A stretch of DNA of 64,000 nucleotides from Panax quinquefolius (GCA_020205615.1 CM035160.1:124835605-124899604); one strand, 5' to 3'; shown: positions 22,700-34,386, counted from the stretch's first letter. The notes: generated from the sequence alone by a model not told the origin. A program made the numbers and translations.

Positions 22700-23296
22700 C
22701 ATGGTTCCATTCAAGCATTATATGGACGAAAATGTCGTTCTCCAATATGTTGGGATGAGGTGGGTGAAGCAACATTGTTGGGACCCGAGTTAAGTCACGA
22801 TATGACCGAAAAGATCCAAATGATTCGACAACGATATACAAACAAAGACAAGATCGACAAAAGAGTTATGCGCGGATCTTCATCGAAAGGACGTGGAATT
22901 TAATGTAGGTATCATGTATTGTTGCGAGTTGCTCCATGGAAGGAGTTACAAGATTTGGGAAGAGAGGAAAGCTCAATCCACGATTTATTGGTCCATTTCA
23001 AATTCTTGACCGAGTAGGAAATGTAGCTTATAGACTTGCGTTACTTCCAAGTATGTCTCGTGTTCATAATGTGTTTCACATATCTGTACTTCGTAAATAT
23101 GTGAAAGACCCGAACCACATTATTGAGTTAGAACCGGACGAGATAGCCAAGACTTAACGTATGAGGAGGTACTGTCAAGAGATTTTGGATAGGAAGGAGC
23201 ATGTCCCTACGCACAAAAAGGTCATACCACAAGTTAAAGTTTTGTGGAGGAATCATGCTATAGAGGAAATGACACGGGAATTGAAACGGAAATAAA
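22700..23296 (+). pseudogene. pol: C1 integrase C-terminus and chromodomain
   Basis: The frame 22936-23157 has the GPF/Y module ([20 protein letters not shown]) and [20 protein letters not shown]. The chromodomain itself (ILDRKEHV..., VLWRNHAIEEM) continues to about 23296 after a frameshift. It is nearly identical to the C2 version at 46017-46514, which is open throughout. The domain is typical of Tekay-like elements. Confidence 0.8.
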
Positions 23297-23340
23297 AGCG
23301 AGGTATCCTCACCTTTTCAAACACACAGTATCGTCACGTC

Positions 23341-23374
23341 AATTTCGAGGACGAAATTTCATAAGGAGGGAGGT
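23341..23374 (+). promoter_or_regulatory. C1 hairpin and polypurine tract
   Basis: Hairpin AATTTCG-AGGA-CGAAATT at 23341-23358, then TCATAAGGAGGGAGGT ending at the 3' LTR start (23375). This is the C-family form of the stem-loop seen before the polypurine tract of A, B and E. Confidence 0.85.
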
Positions 23375-26073
23375 TGTAAGACCAAAATTTTTTTAAATAA
23401 AAGGAATTTCCTTTATTTATTATTTTGAAATAGTAAGGGTTGATTTGATTAATGTGGATAGTTAAGGGTTAAATACGCAAATATTTCAAAATAAGCAAGT
23501 GGTTATAAAATATTCATTTTTGTTGGGAATATTCGTTTGGTCGTGGAATATTAAATGCGTTGGGAATATTCGTTTGGTCGTGGAATATTCGATCTTTGTG
23601 GGGAATATTAATTTACGACGCATGATAAACCATGTGGGAGCCCATAACCGGAAAAGCGGATGGATGAGGAAAACGACAAAGTTTGGGTGGTTATAAATAA
23701 CGGCGTAGTTATTACCATTAAGATTGTTGGAATACCCGGTGGTTAAAATACGATGAATACGCGTGGTTGCACAAAGAAGTACTGCAGTATTGCACAAGAT
23801 TGTTGAATTATTGATTCGCACGTAAGATGGCACTACTCAATAATTTTCACGGTGAGTTCTTGCTCAATATTTTATTTTATTGATTCAATAATTGTCATAT
23901 TGATATTTTATATTATTATTGTTTCAATAATTGTCTTCGCACATGAGATTTCCCATTATCAGATCAATAATTCATATTATTTGAATAATATTATTAGATA
24001 ACATTATTGGCAATGTCTAGAAAGTTCTGTCTAAGGAGAGGTTTGGTCACCTAATTGCGCGCCAGTAAGGAGAGATCCTTATTGGAAAGCCCCCTCTTTC
24101 CTGGGAACAGCCTGGTTGTCATAAATGTGATTCTGTAATATTATTTGTGAATAATTAATTATTGATTCATATGATAAGGAAATATTTATTTTATATGAAT
24201 ATAAATGATGGATTTATTTATGTGGTTATTAATGAAGGAATTAATGCTGAGATGTTTTATTTGTATTTTATCGGATTGGAGGTATTAAAAGATCAAATCG
24301 GTGTTATTATAGCTTTATTGTGTGAGTTATAATATTTAATCCGACCGTTGGATCGTTGTAATTTTTGGATATGTTATACATATATAAGTTGAGTATATGT
24401 CCACAAATTTTGAACCGTTAAAAATGCACGAATGATTTGTTGTGAATTTTAAGAGGTGTCGGATTCGGAAATTAGGGTTATAATTGATTTTGGTGGAAAA
24501 TTCTAGAATTGAGTGGGCCCCACTTGTGGTTGGTGAAGAAATGTGCTGAATTTTATTTCAAATGTGGTGGGTGGCAATAGTAGCAGGTAAAGCCATCGGT
24601 AAAGAAAGTCAAGTCTCGCTTGTACGAGCTAACATTTTCCTATAAATAGAGGGCTAAGTTAGAATTGAAAATCACATCGAAACAAAGTTTTCTCTCTTTC
24701 TCTCTATATTATTGAGCGTATTTTGTGAGTATTTAGATACTTTGAGAGTTGCTATTCAAGATAAGTTTCATTCAAAGATCACTTGACCTTTCCTTCAAGT
24801 AATCGATTCTTTGAGGTAAGGGATATTATTTTTTCAGAATGATATTATTTCTTCAATATCATTATCTTTGAAATGTTGATCTGAAGTTTTATCAAATTTT
24901 GAACTTTTTCATGTCGGGTTACTATTCATGAGTTACTATTCATGAGTTACTATTCATGAGTTACTATTCACGTTACTATTATTCATTAGTACTATTCATG
25001 AAGCGTGAAAATGTTTTTTTTGTGGAATTTCTATCTTTGGTGTCTGGAGTTACTATTCACGATACTAAGACTATTCACGATATCTGACACTATTCAATTA
25101 AAGAAAAATAAAATTTCTTCTTTTCGTCTAAAATATCTATTCCGGATACTAGCTTTGATTGTATCCATGTTTTGATCATTCTTGAATTTTACACCACTAT
25201 GATTATTTTTGAGGTATTTTTGACGTGGATAAAACCAAGTATGAATCCTTAATCCTTAATCCTTGTCATTTTGTTTCTTTGGATTCGTTCTTTAAAATAT
25301 TTTTCATCATCCTCGGTCTTAAATGATGATGTTATTGAATATCTTTGGCCCGTAGTGCAAAGATGAATGATTTTCAAGAATATCTTTGCTTTTGTAGTGC
25401 AAAGATGAGCGGTGTTTAAATGAACACGACCGATCGATGAATATCTTTGGCCTTTTAGTGCAAAGATGAGCAGTGTTGAGATGAACATGACCGATTGATG
25501 AATATCTTTGGCCTGTAGTGCAAAGATGAATATTTGATTTGAGATGAATATTGATTGATGTTACAGGATAAAATATTGATGATGGACCGTTAAATTCATA
25601 GATTATAGTAGATTTCATTCTCTACGTAACTCTTCTATGAATTATTATTTCATTCGCGAATATTGATCTCAAACTTGTTGTCTATTGTATTCTATCGATT
25701 TTTCCTGTTGGAGACTAACGATAATTTGTTGTATATTATCTTAGTCATAACATTCTTTACCGGGCTAGTTGAGCTCACCCTTTTCCTTGTTGTTCCATTT
25801 TTTTTCTCGGAGGCTAGAATGTAGCGAGTACTAGTCTGGGTATGGAATGAAGGTTCTAGAGAGTTGTTTAGTAGTCCTCACCATTATTGTAAAATAATGT
25901 ATCAATAAATGTGATGAGGATTTATTTGAGTATAAATATTGTCTAGAAGATAATATTTGTATTTAAACTCACAGTTTTATTGTTGTGATAATAAAGTTGT
26001 AGTTGTTTCTGTACCATGTATTTGGCGACTCAGAATGGGTTGGATGGAATGGACCTATTTTGGGGTCGTCACA
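23375..26073 (+). repeat. C1 3' LTR
   Basis: 2.70 kb, from TGTAAGACC to GGGGTCGTCACA. It carries an intact TATAAATA at 24641, the 14-bp repeats (24918-24973) and the stem-loop series (25340-25530). The open frames inside it (25957-26234 and others) have no domain and are chance. Confidence 0.9.
24641..24648 (+). promoter_or_regulatory. TATA box in C1 3' LTR
   Basis: TATAAATA in the context TTTTCCTATAAATAGAGGG. E has the similar TTTCCTATAAATACAAGG at 55417. Transcription should start some 30 bases downstream and read out into the B remnant. Confidence 0.7.
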
Positions 26074-26986
26074 TATGTGGCCTTCCTGACCACAATTGTA
26101 GCACACTCTTTTTTCTTTCATACAAACTCCCAGATGGGCTTTCCCGCAGGTCGGGCATGCTTCAATTCTTTTCTTCTGACTACCTTGCTGATTCCCCGAT
26201 GATGAGTTGTCATTCCACCTTTTCTTCTGATTAAAATTTCCACCTCCTGTGCCACTTCCACTAACCTTGTTATTTCCTTCTGCACTTCTTCTTCTTCTTC
26301 CGATCTTGATTGTACTTGGTCACCGTGATCGCTTCCACCTTCAAATGATGATGGCCTTTTCCAAGAGATTAAGCAAATATGTTTATCTGAAACATTGATA
26401 CCTTACTATATACCCAATGCTTTAGTCCTTGTTCGAATCTTCTGGCTTTTCTCTCGTCTGTGTGTACTTGATACGGGGCAAACCTCGCCAACTCGTTAAA
26501 TCTAGCCGCATAATCAGGCACGGTCATATTCCCTTGCTTCAATTCCAGAAATTGAACCTCCATCTGGTTCTGTGAGCTGGTTGGGAAGTACATCTCAAAG
26601 AACATCTCTTTAAATCTCTCCCAAGTAATTACACCTTCACCTCCACGAACTTTGTTTACTTGCCACCAATAGCTAGCTTTAGACTTCAGCATAAACGTTG
26701 CAAAAGCGGTCTACTGGTCTTCTCTAACTCTAGCAACGTCGAAAACCTTCTCCATCTCCATAACCCACGTTTGAGCCTCGATAGAGTTCATGGAACCTTT
26801 AAACTCTGGCGGTCCCACCACCTTGAAATCCTTAAATGTAGTATTTGGTGGAGCTTGAGGTTGATTATTCATTGCTCCAGTCAGTAAATTAACCAACTAC
26901 TGAACATGATTAGCATTGGCGTTATTCTTGTTATTTGTTGACTCTTCCTGAGCTGGTTGACGTGGTTGTCTTCTTCTTGGCGGCAT
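26074..26986 (-). pseudogene. gag: B gag, N-terminal to zinc knuckle (upstream of C1 insertion)
   Basis: The start at 26986 reads MPPRRRQPRQ, with a TAG stop about 30 codons on (near 26898). The capsid follows: NTTFKDFKVVGPPEFKGSMN (26896-26711), a second stop near 26710, then SYWWQVNKVRGGEGVITWER and the major-homology-like FLELKQGNMTVPDYAARFNE (26692-26369). The basic linker to 26090 is shifted. The knuckle CYNCGQEGHI is cut at 26074 by C1 and continues at 16646. The capsid is fuller than that of A1. Confidence 0.85.
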
Positions 26987-27275
26987 ATTTCTGTTAAGAT
27001 ATATGCTTATTAAATCTCTATTAAATTCTCTAAATAGTTAAGACTTAACTCAACAATTTAATATAATCATTTAACACACTATCTCAAACAACTTGTTATA
27101 TATTCATTCAAACTAAAAGTTTTAACATCAAATGAATGCATCACTGCTATTTACATAATCTATCCTGAGATAAAAAATCTACAGGATTTAAAATATTTAA
27201 ATATTCCTTCGTTCATAAACACATCGGAATTTACATATAAAAACTAACTAAGTCTTTAACATAATTAAACAGATT

Positions 27276-27869
27276 CTATCCCTGTCCGTTAAGGTGCAGA
27301 ATAGCCTTGCCACGCTCCTCTTCCATGATACGAGGCATCATCGTGCGATCCAGCATGTACGATGGAAGTCCTTCGAACTGGATGGGGTACCTCAAAACTC
27401 GATCTTGGGCCTCATCCATTGCATGATTAAGTGTAGAGTATGTCTCTTCAAGCTTTGCCTTCTTTGCACGACCATCCTCTTCCGCAAGATTAACACGACG
27501 TGACTCTCTTACCCAGCCCTCCTCTGCTATGACAAGCCTCTCTGAACTCTCTTTCAGATCCTTCTTCAACTTTTCTATCTCTGCGGTCTTATCTTCGGTT
27601 TGACCGTTCTCGTGGACCAAATTCCATTCTACATTTCCCAATCGTGAATGAAGAGTCGAAATCTCCCTCTCCTTCTCCTCTAGAGTAATCTGCTGAATAA
27701 TAGCCCGCTTAGTCAGATCCTACACCTCATCTCGTAACTCCACGTTACGGTCGTATAATGTGTCATACATCTCAGCATCAATGGAGTGTTGTGGAAACTC
27801 CTCTTCTTCCTCTTCCTCGTCAAATTCCTCCTCAGGATCAATCTTAGGTTCATGCTCCTGACCAACAAC
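27276..27869 (-). pseudogene. B accessory ORF, main part: acidic then coiled-coil protein upstream of gag
   Basis: This minus-strand frame lies between primer site and gag, about 290 bases before gag. It continues the N-terminal part at 41970-42112 in frame once solo LTR A2 is ignored. It has an acidic run (DPEEEFDEEEEEEEF), the motif AEMYDTLYDRNVELRDEV, one in-frame TAG near 27718, then about 150 residues rich in Glu, Lys, Leu and Arg with heptad-like spacing (EKEREIST, EIEKLKKDLKESSERL). It ends PSYMLDRTMMPRIMEEERGK, HLNGQG. I recognise no named family. Element E has a related ORF (58029-58594). Confidence 0.7.
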
Positions 27870-28499
27870 TGTAATAACCTGAATATTTTCTATATAAATA
27901 AATAAGAAATTTTGCATATTACTTTTTTTTTTATTTTAAAGTTGTGAACATGTGTCAAGTAATGTGTATGTATATATGTGATAAATAAATTTTATTTATT
28001 ACATGACTAATTTCAAACAATTTTATTTTAGAATTATTGATCATTATAAAGTATATACTTATAATAATTAATTTTATAGTAGAAATGTCTTTATTATTTA
28101 TTTTCTAATAAAATATGATTTTATATTATTTAAATAATATATGAAATGATTATTGGAATTATTATAATTACTATTTTATTATATGAATTTTAGTTCGATT
28201 ATTTAAGTTAATTATTTTAACTTAATTAATAATGTTATATATGAAAGATAATCGGATATGGAATCCAAACCATATATCTAGATTACGAGCTATGAATAAG
28301 AATAATAATATTATATTAAATATAATATTATTTTTAGTGTTATAAATATATATTGTATGTATTGGTCAATGATGGTGTTTAATGTCAAACCTTATATCAA
28401 TTTGTTAAAACCTATTTTGAAACTCAATTATGAGTTCAAAACTGTGTAGTATTAGTGTTATACAATTTATGTTGTGTATTATTAGATTTAATGTTAATT

Positions 28500-28800
28500 A
28501 GATAAAACCCTAATTAATATTTGAAAGTCCTAATTTAAAATTAGAAATCCTAATTGCTAATTAGGAACCCTAATTGCTAATATTATAAACCGTGATTATT
28601 ATTTTAGTAAATTGAAATGTTAATTTAGGAACCCTAATTATTTAAACCCTAATTTTTATTAAAAACCCTAATTTTAATTATTATGTTTTAATTAAAATTT
28701 GACTACACTTTAATTTTTTTATTATCCAAACCCTAGTAATTATTTGGGAAACTTTAAGGTTAAAAATCTAGTGATTAAACCCTAGATTCAAGCACCTTGG
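28500..28800 (+). promoter_or_regulatory. Telobox cluster in LTR A (A2 copy)
   Basis: AAACCCTAA-like words occur at about 28506, 28567, 28628, 28644, 28662, 28731 and 28779, roughly 630-910 bases into the LTR. The A1 copies show the complement around 1240-1560 and 8100-8410. In plants the AAACCCTAA box occurs in promoters and is bound by telomere-repeat-binding factors. These are dispersed single motifs, not a telomeric array. Confidence 0.5.
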
Positions 28801-29409
28801 ACAAGAATACCCTTTGACTTATTTGTAAAATTACCATTATGCCCTTTTTGTCCCATTATTGCATTATTGTTATCAAATCTAGCAAGATCTTGGCAAATCC
28901 TCACTCTAGATATGCACATGTGCCAGAATAATTACAAATCAATCAACACTACCAGCCAATTTCACTTGCATCAATAGATAAGATAATTGAAGAGAGAAAG
29001 TGCATTATTTTCCCTTAATTGTTCACTAAAACCCAACCAAACTCTCTCAAGTCAAATCCACGAAATAGTATAGCATATCAGTCCCCTAATCAAGCCCCAC
29101 GAAATCCACAAACAGATTAGAAGCATAGAAATCAGAATTTGTTCATAAAGAGGTAAGAACCCTAAAATAAATCTGATCTTGAACCCTATGTTAGATGTTA
29201 GTTTTTTTGTGTTAAACATGTAATATGTAGTATATAATGATGATCTGGGTTGCTCGATGATAGATCCATAACATCTAGAGGCTCGGATTTAGCATTTTTT
29301 AAAATCTGGAAAAAACTTATTTTGTGTCTGACAAGCAAAAGTCAGAGTTTGTAGATCTCTCTCTGTTTATGATTTGGTGTGTTTTATGTTTTGGAGTTGT
29401 AGTATGCTG

Positions 29410-30184
29410 TGAGATCTTGAATCTAGAACTTGATTCAGAGTCAGATCAGTTGTAGAGTGAAATTTATTGATGGTCAAAGTCGGTTGACCGACCATGACCA
29501 AGCCAATCTGGGTAACCCAGATGCTACCCAGAACGTTCTGACAATATGTTCATGTCTATAGATCTTTCGTATGTTAGTTGTTTTGATTCTGTTATGGTAA
29601 CTAAGTTGTAGCTTGTTATGTTTACTATGGATATATGCCTCTGGATCCCTTATATCATCATTGTATTGAACACAGTGGAAGGTCAAACTAGCTTACTAAT
29701 CCACGAAATCTGTTTCTGGAAATTCCAGAAAATTCAAGAACATGTCTTCTGACATAGTTTCACCGGCCTAGATCTGCATGTTCTATTGTTGTTATACTGT
29801 TTTTATGCAATGGATATGTAGTATTACATGTTATCTACAACCTGGAATCAATAGATCACATAAATCAAACACACAACGCGAGATATAAGGATCCAAAGTA
29901 AGATATTGTTTCGTTTCTTCATTTCGAGAAACCCGTAAATGAAGAATGACTCTGACTACTAATTTGTGAGCCCCAACGCGTTTTGATTATTTATGTTTAG
30001 ACTTGACCATGGATTGCAACATGTTCTCTGATAGTTTGTCTAAACGGCCCGTCTAGCAGAAAACACTTAACATGAACAGATTGACAGATTTAAGGCCATC
30101 CAAATCGTTGACCGGCCACGACTTTGTTTTCTGGGCAGCCCAGAAACGTCAAGAACAACTCTGACAGCTTGTTCATGAGCTTAG
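29410..30184 (+). repeat. ~208-bp palindrome array in A2 (left of the Copia insertion)
   Basis: Palindrome centres at 29514 (ATCTGGGT-A-ACCCAGAT), 29722 (TTTCTGGAA-A-TTCCAGAAA), 29931 (TTCTTCATTT, 11-nt loop, AAATGAAGAA) and 30137 (TTTCTGGGC-A-GCCCAGAAA). Spacings are 208, 209 and 206. A fifth unit past the Copia insert (about 39437) is decayed. GGTCAA-6 nt-TTGACC sits at 29472-29489. Arms are perfect although their sequences differ. Confidence 0.9.
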
Positions 30185-32068
30185 TGAAAGTAGTATGCAC
30201 ACAAGCCAATCATGTTTGATGATAAAGCATATACTTTGTAACAATCTTATTCATTTATTAATAAAAAGTATTAATTTATTAAAGGCTTTTAATTATCTAC
30301 ATGATGCTGTTTTATAATATGTGATAAACCCATAGTTTTAAGCAATGCTTTTAGAATAATGATGATGATCATTCTAATGAGATCTAAATTCTTAGAAAGC
30401 TTAAAACTAAAATAGTTCACAATCATTGGATTACTAAATTGAGGATTAGTGAATCCGGGATAGATTGGTACATCGTTGCTTGCTCATTGGATGAGGATGA
30501 TTGATCTCATGATCATTTGTGTGGAGACACTAAAGCAAGTATGTAGGTGCTTATTAGAGAATAAGTTCACTGAACGTGGCTCGCTAAGGAATACCTAATG
30601 GAGTTTTATTTGCCTGTCAATAGGAATTCCTGTAATGATAGTAGTACAAGTGATCCTTGGACTTGAGATCATCATAGTATCTTGTGTATGATGAGTTATA
30701 CTTTGACTTATTCCTTAAGACCCTTAGGGTATATCAAAGGGTATGCTTGGGTATAATAAGTTGTACATGGAGATAATGTATGATCAATAAAGAATCTACC
30801 ACTTCTAATAAAAGAAGAGAAATGTCCTATGTGATTCGATAAATGACAACCCAAGAGTCCTTGTATAAGCGTAATGAAATTAGAAAGGAGTTTCTAATTT
30901 GCATTATTTGGAGTCATGCATTTAAGAGTCGAAATACATATAATTAAATAAAATAAGACTTGACAAAGAATTCCATGTCTTATATTTAATTGGGACATTG
31001 TATGGTGGAAGGATTGAATTATACGGTAACTATTTACTCAAAGGTTCTTTAATGATTAATGTTGAAATCTGTATTATCCGGAAAGTCGTTGATCATTAGG
31101 GAGGCTTATCCCTATTGTAGAATAAATATTATTTATTTAAATAAATTAATTGTTTAAATTATTTATTTAAATAAGATTAGAATTGTTCTAATTGATTTAT
31201 TCACAATAGGTTTAATATGGAGAACCTAAAGGGTCACACCATAAAAGGAAGAATAATTATTTAAGAAGTTAATGGCATAATCGTAATAATATGTTAAGTA
31301 TATTTAATTTAATCTATGGTGATAGAATAAATTAAAAAGCTTAATATTTATTATTTAATATTTTAGAAATATTAAATATAAATTAATAAGAGAGTCTTAT
31401 TAATATTATTACAATTATTATTATTTTAATTTCTAAAAGAGTTTAGGAATTAATTTAATATATAAGTACTCTCATTTATTCCTAATTGGATTAGGAAGAA
31501 AAATTAGTTAAAGGAGTTTAATTAATCATCCCTAATAAGATTAGGGAGCTTAATTAATTAAAAGAATTTAATTAATTAAATAAATCCCAATTCCTTAATT
31601 GTTAAGGTGGGTTGCCCACATCTATAAATAAGAGGAGTCTTATTATGGGTGATGTGTGGTTGACTTTTACAACTACGTAATAATTCTAATTTGTTGGAGA
31701 GTACGCCCTTTTCTATAGAGATAGGAAAAACTAGGGTTTGAGCCAATACCCCTTCTTCTTGAATTCCTATTCTTCCTTGGTGGATCACCTCTAGAGGCCA
31801 AACACATGGGTGGCTAACGTTGATCAAAGGAAGGAACCAAACCCGGTGGATTCAAGTTGAACGCGAAAAGGATTGGAGGTGAACTTGTACCTGAGGAAGC
31901 TCGATTTTCAAGGGTATGATTTTATTCTCTATCTTTTCGTTTAATTAATAATTGTGCATAAAGGATGATCCGGGTATATGGTTTGTAAATTTTTTAAACT
32001 CTGATTTTTCCACGTTTCCGCTTAATTTTTGCAATTTGATTGCGTTCAAGAATATTATAAACCTAACA
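30185..32068 (+). repeat. Copia 5' LTR
   Basis: It is nearly identical to 37383-39269 over long runs. Differences sit in a few short patches (for example around 30470, 30855 and 31093). It ends ACCTAACA followed by the primer site. TATAAATA at 31623-31630 is the likely promoter. The minus-strand frame 31576-31827, repeated in the 3' LTR, is only a shadow of the LTR sequence. Confidence 0.93.
31623..31630 (+). promoter_or_regulatory. TATA box of Copia 5' LTR
   Basis: TATAAATA in CACATCTATAAATAAGAGG, about 440 bases before the LTR end. The same box is at 38824-38831 in the 3' LTR. No functional data. Confidence 0.65.
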
Positions 32069-32069
32069 G

Positions 32070-32082
32070 TGGCATCAGAGCC
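32070..32082 (+). other. Copia primer-binding site
   Basis: TGGCATCAGAGCC lies 2 bases from the LTR end. It is the initiator-Met tRNA complement with one change (TGGTATCAGAGC is usual). Confidence 0.85.
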
Positions 32083-32575
32083 AAACCTTTATGCAAATTA
32101 TTAATTGTTTTAATTTAATATCTATATTGATATATGTTTAGAACAATTTAATTGGGCATAATTTTATTGTATAAAATTTATTAAAAAAAAAAAAAAGGCG
32201 AATCTGGTTTTTTTTTTTTTTCTTTTCGTTGGACTCTGAGTGTATAATTGGGGCTTCACGGCCCCTGCCTCAACTGAACCCAGAAATCAAGTATGAGATG
32301 ACATGCATGGTTTAAAGGAAGTACAGGATCAGTACACGAATTCTGTTTTTAAAAAAAAAAAGGTACTTGCCACGTTTTTTTTTTTTTGAAAAAGGATGAA
32401 AAGGCACGGTTTTTTAAAAAGTTATATTACTATACTATATATATATATAACTTCATGTTTTAAAAGGGCCACGTGAATTCTTCTTCTTTTTTTTAAGGCT
32501 ACGGTTATTATATACATAATATAATATTTTAATAATTTTATTATTAAAATAAAAAAAAAAATTATTTTAATTTTA

Positions 32576-33078
32576 AAATAAAAGGTTTATTTTAATCTTA
32601 AAATAAAAAGATTTATTTTAATTTTAAAATTAGGATTTCATGCTAACTAATTAGAGTTGGAATTGGATTCCATGATAACTAATTGGAGTTGAAATTGGAT
32701 TTTATTTTCCTTAAATAAAGGAGTTTATTTAGATATGAAATAAGATTTAGTATTATTCAAAATAAAAGAGTTTATTTGTGAATAGGAAAGAGAATCCTAA
32801 TTTCCTTAAATAAAAGAGTTTATTTAAATATGGAATAAGATTTCATATTATTCAAAATAAAGTAGTTTATTTGTGAATAGGAAAGAATATCAAGTGTTTC
32901 CTTTTAATTAAAGATTTTTTTTATATACATGGAATTGGATTCCATAATTAATTAAAATAAAGGAGTTTAGTTTATTTTTGATTAAAATAAAATTGTTTAT
33001 TTTATTCAAAATTGGATAAATTAAAATAAAATAGTTTTATTTTGATTTAAATTTGGATTAAAATAAAGGAGTTTATTT
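32576..33078 (+). repeat. A/U hairpin series in the Copia leader
   Basis: AAATAAA-(3-4 nt)-TTTATTT recurs at 32576, 32601, 32713, 32760, 32808, 32855, 32985 and 33061, plus a 9-bp version AAAATAAAA-TAG-TTTTATTTT at 33023 and a broken one near 32953. Loops include AGAG, GGAG, GTAG, ATTG and AAGA. Spacing is 47, 48 and 47 in the central group, then 38 and 38 at the end. Confidence 0.88.
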
Positions 33079-33694
33079 TGATTCAAAAATAGATTTTATA
33101 CTAACTAAATTTGCCCATTAAATGATATCAATATATATATTAAATGTTTATTATTCATAAGATGAATGTTATTTATTGATGCATATGATGATATGTATGA
33201 TAATAAATGGGATTGATTATGGACTATGACCAATATGATTGGATTTTATTTTAGTTGGATGCATGAATGTATGGGTTTTATTAAATGGGGTTCTGCAGAT
33301 TGCTGCGTCTTCTCTATTTTTTCTTAATGTAAATTCTATCTCCTCCTATGTACTTCCCCTGATCACGATCAAGGTTTCTATTTATTTTAAATAGTTTTGT
33401 AATAGGAATAGTTAGAATTAATTTTGAAAAATTAGAGATCAAGGAGTAAGGAGCGCTGAAGACCCAGATTTGTAATGAAGCTTAGGGTTTAAATGTAATA
33501 GTTATATTTAAATATTATTTCTTGCACCTAGGGTTTGACCTTTTGGTTCACTTAGTGGCTCTAGTGAACCAAACTAGAATAAAAGTCCATAATCAATCCA
33601 AGGAGTAGAATATAGTATTCTATATATGCATGCTTATACTATATATATTATATATTATGCAAACATGCTTCGCATGTTTATTAATATGACGCAT

Positions 33695-33700
<6 letters not shown>

Positions 33701-33744
<44 letters not shown>
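33701..33744. repeat. AT microsatellite in the Copia leader
   Basis: About 22 AT units between ATTTT and GCGTC. It creates a spurious Ile-Tyr frame (33626-33811). Confidence 0.9.
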
Positions 33745-33747
<3 letters not shown>

Positions 33748-33890
33748 TCTTGTATTAAACAAGATGAGACAAATTAATAACAAACCCCTCAATTTTTATA
33801 TTAAGTCCTAAGCGTTCAAAGATATTTGGAATATCGAGCGCCGCTTTCTAGCATGATAAAATTAATAGAGTATTAAATATTTAATATGAG

Positions 33891-34184
33891 TTTGTTGTGT
33901 CACCACAAGACAAGTGTTAAGTATTTAAGATGTTAATTTATCACATTTGATGCTTATAAAGAAAATTGAACAATATTATTTTGTTGTGTCACCACAAGGA
34001 TGATATTTTTCTTTTTGAATATATGGAGTGCTAGGTCGGACTTAACTTGGATAATTTTGATTCGGATGTGCCACCACTGATCAAAATAATCTAAGAGGCA
34101 AAAGAAAAGGAGTTGCATAAATGATGTAATTGACAAAAGTTGTCTACCTATTTATTTATATATAGTTTGTTGTGTCACCACAAG
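33891..34184 (+). repeat. Direct repeats TTTGTTGTGTCACCACAAG in the Copia leader
   Basis: Exact copies at 33891-33909, 33980-33998 and 34166-34184, and a degraded one near 34062-34079. Each contains the dyad TTGTG-TCAC-CACAA. They lie 0.2-0.5 kb before gag. Confidence 0.85.
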
Positions 34185-34386
34185 GCTATATACATTTGAA
34201 ATGGGATCCTTATTCTCACTAGCAAATCTTTAATTAGATTTTCTTAGAACTATATAAGTGAGGTAATATAGTTTGAAGAAAATAGTGGGAGATACCAATT
34301 TAAAACAAGACCTAATTTATTTTGGTAATTAATAAAAGAATGTATGTTAAAATGTTGTTAATTACAAATTCATTTACAGAATTTTA

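Larger units (their letters stand above)
16647..26073 (+). mobile_element. Element C1: chromovirus with pol deletion, inserted in B gag
   Basis: LTRs at 16647-19361 and 23375-26073 begin TGTAAGACC and end GGGGTCGTCAC(A/G). Target duplication TATGT at 16642-16646 and 26074-26078. The interior (4.0 kb) carries broken gag, a damaged protease, a stub of reverse transcriptase, then integrase and chromodomain. Most of reverse transcriptase and RNase H is missing. The polypurine tract AAGGAGGGAGGT precedes the 3' LTR. It is the same family as C2. Confidence 0.92.
32083..34386 (+). other. Copia 2.3 kb leader without gene
   Basis: Between primer site and gag, this long stretch has A- and T-homopolymers (about 32180-32400), an A/U hairpin series (32576-33078), an AT microsatellite (33701-33744) and several copies of TTTGTTGTGTCACCACAAG (33891, 33980, 34166, with a weak one near 34062). 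No reading frame with a domain is seen. Such a long leader is unusual for Copia. Confidence 0.75.

Noticed and set aside
25319..25618. 99-codon minus-strand frame with repeated HLCTT-like words
   Set aside because: It translates the stem-loop repeats of the C LTR; no evidence of selection.
31576..31827. 83-codon minus-strand frame, identical at 38777-39028
   Set aside because: It lies antisense in both Copia LTRs. Identity only reflects the recent LTR pair.
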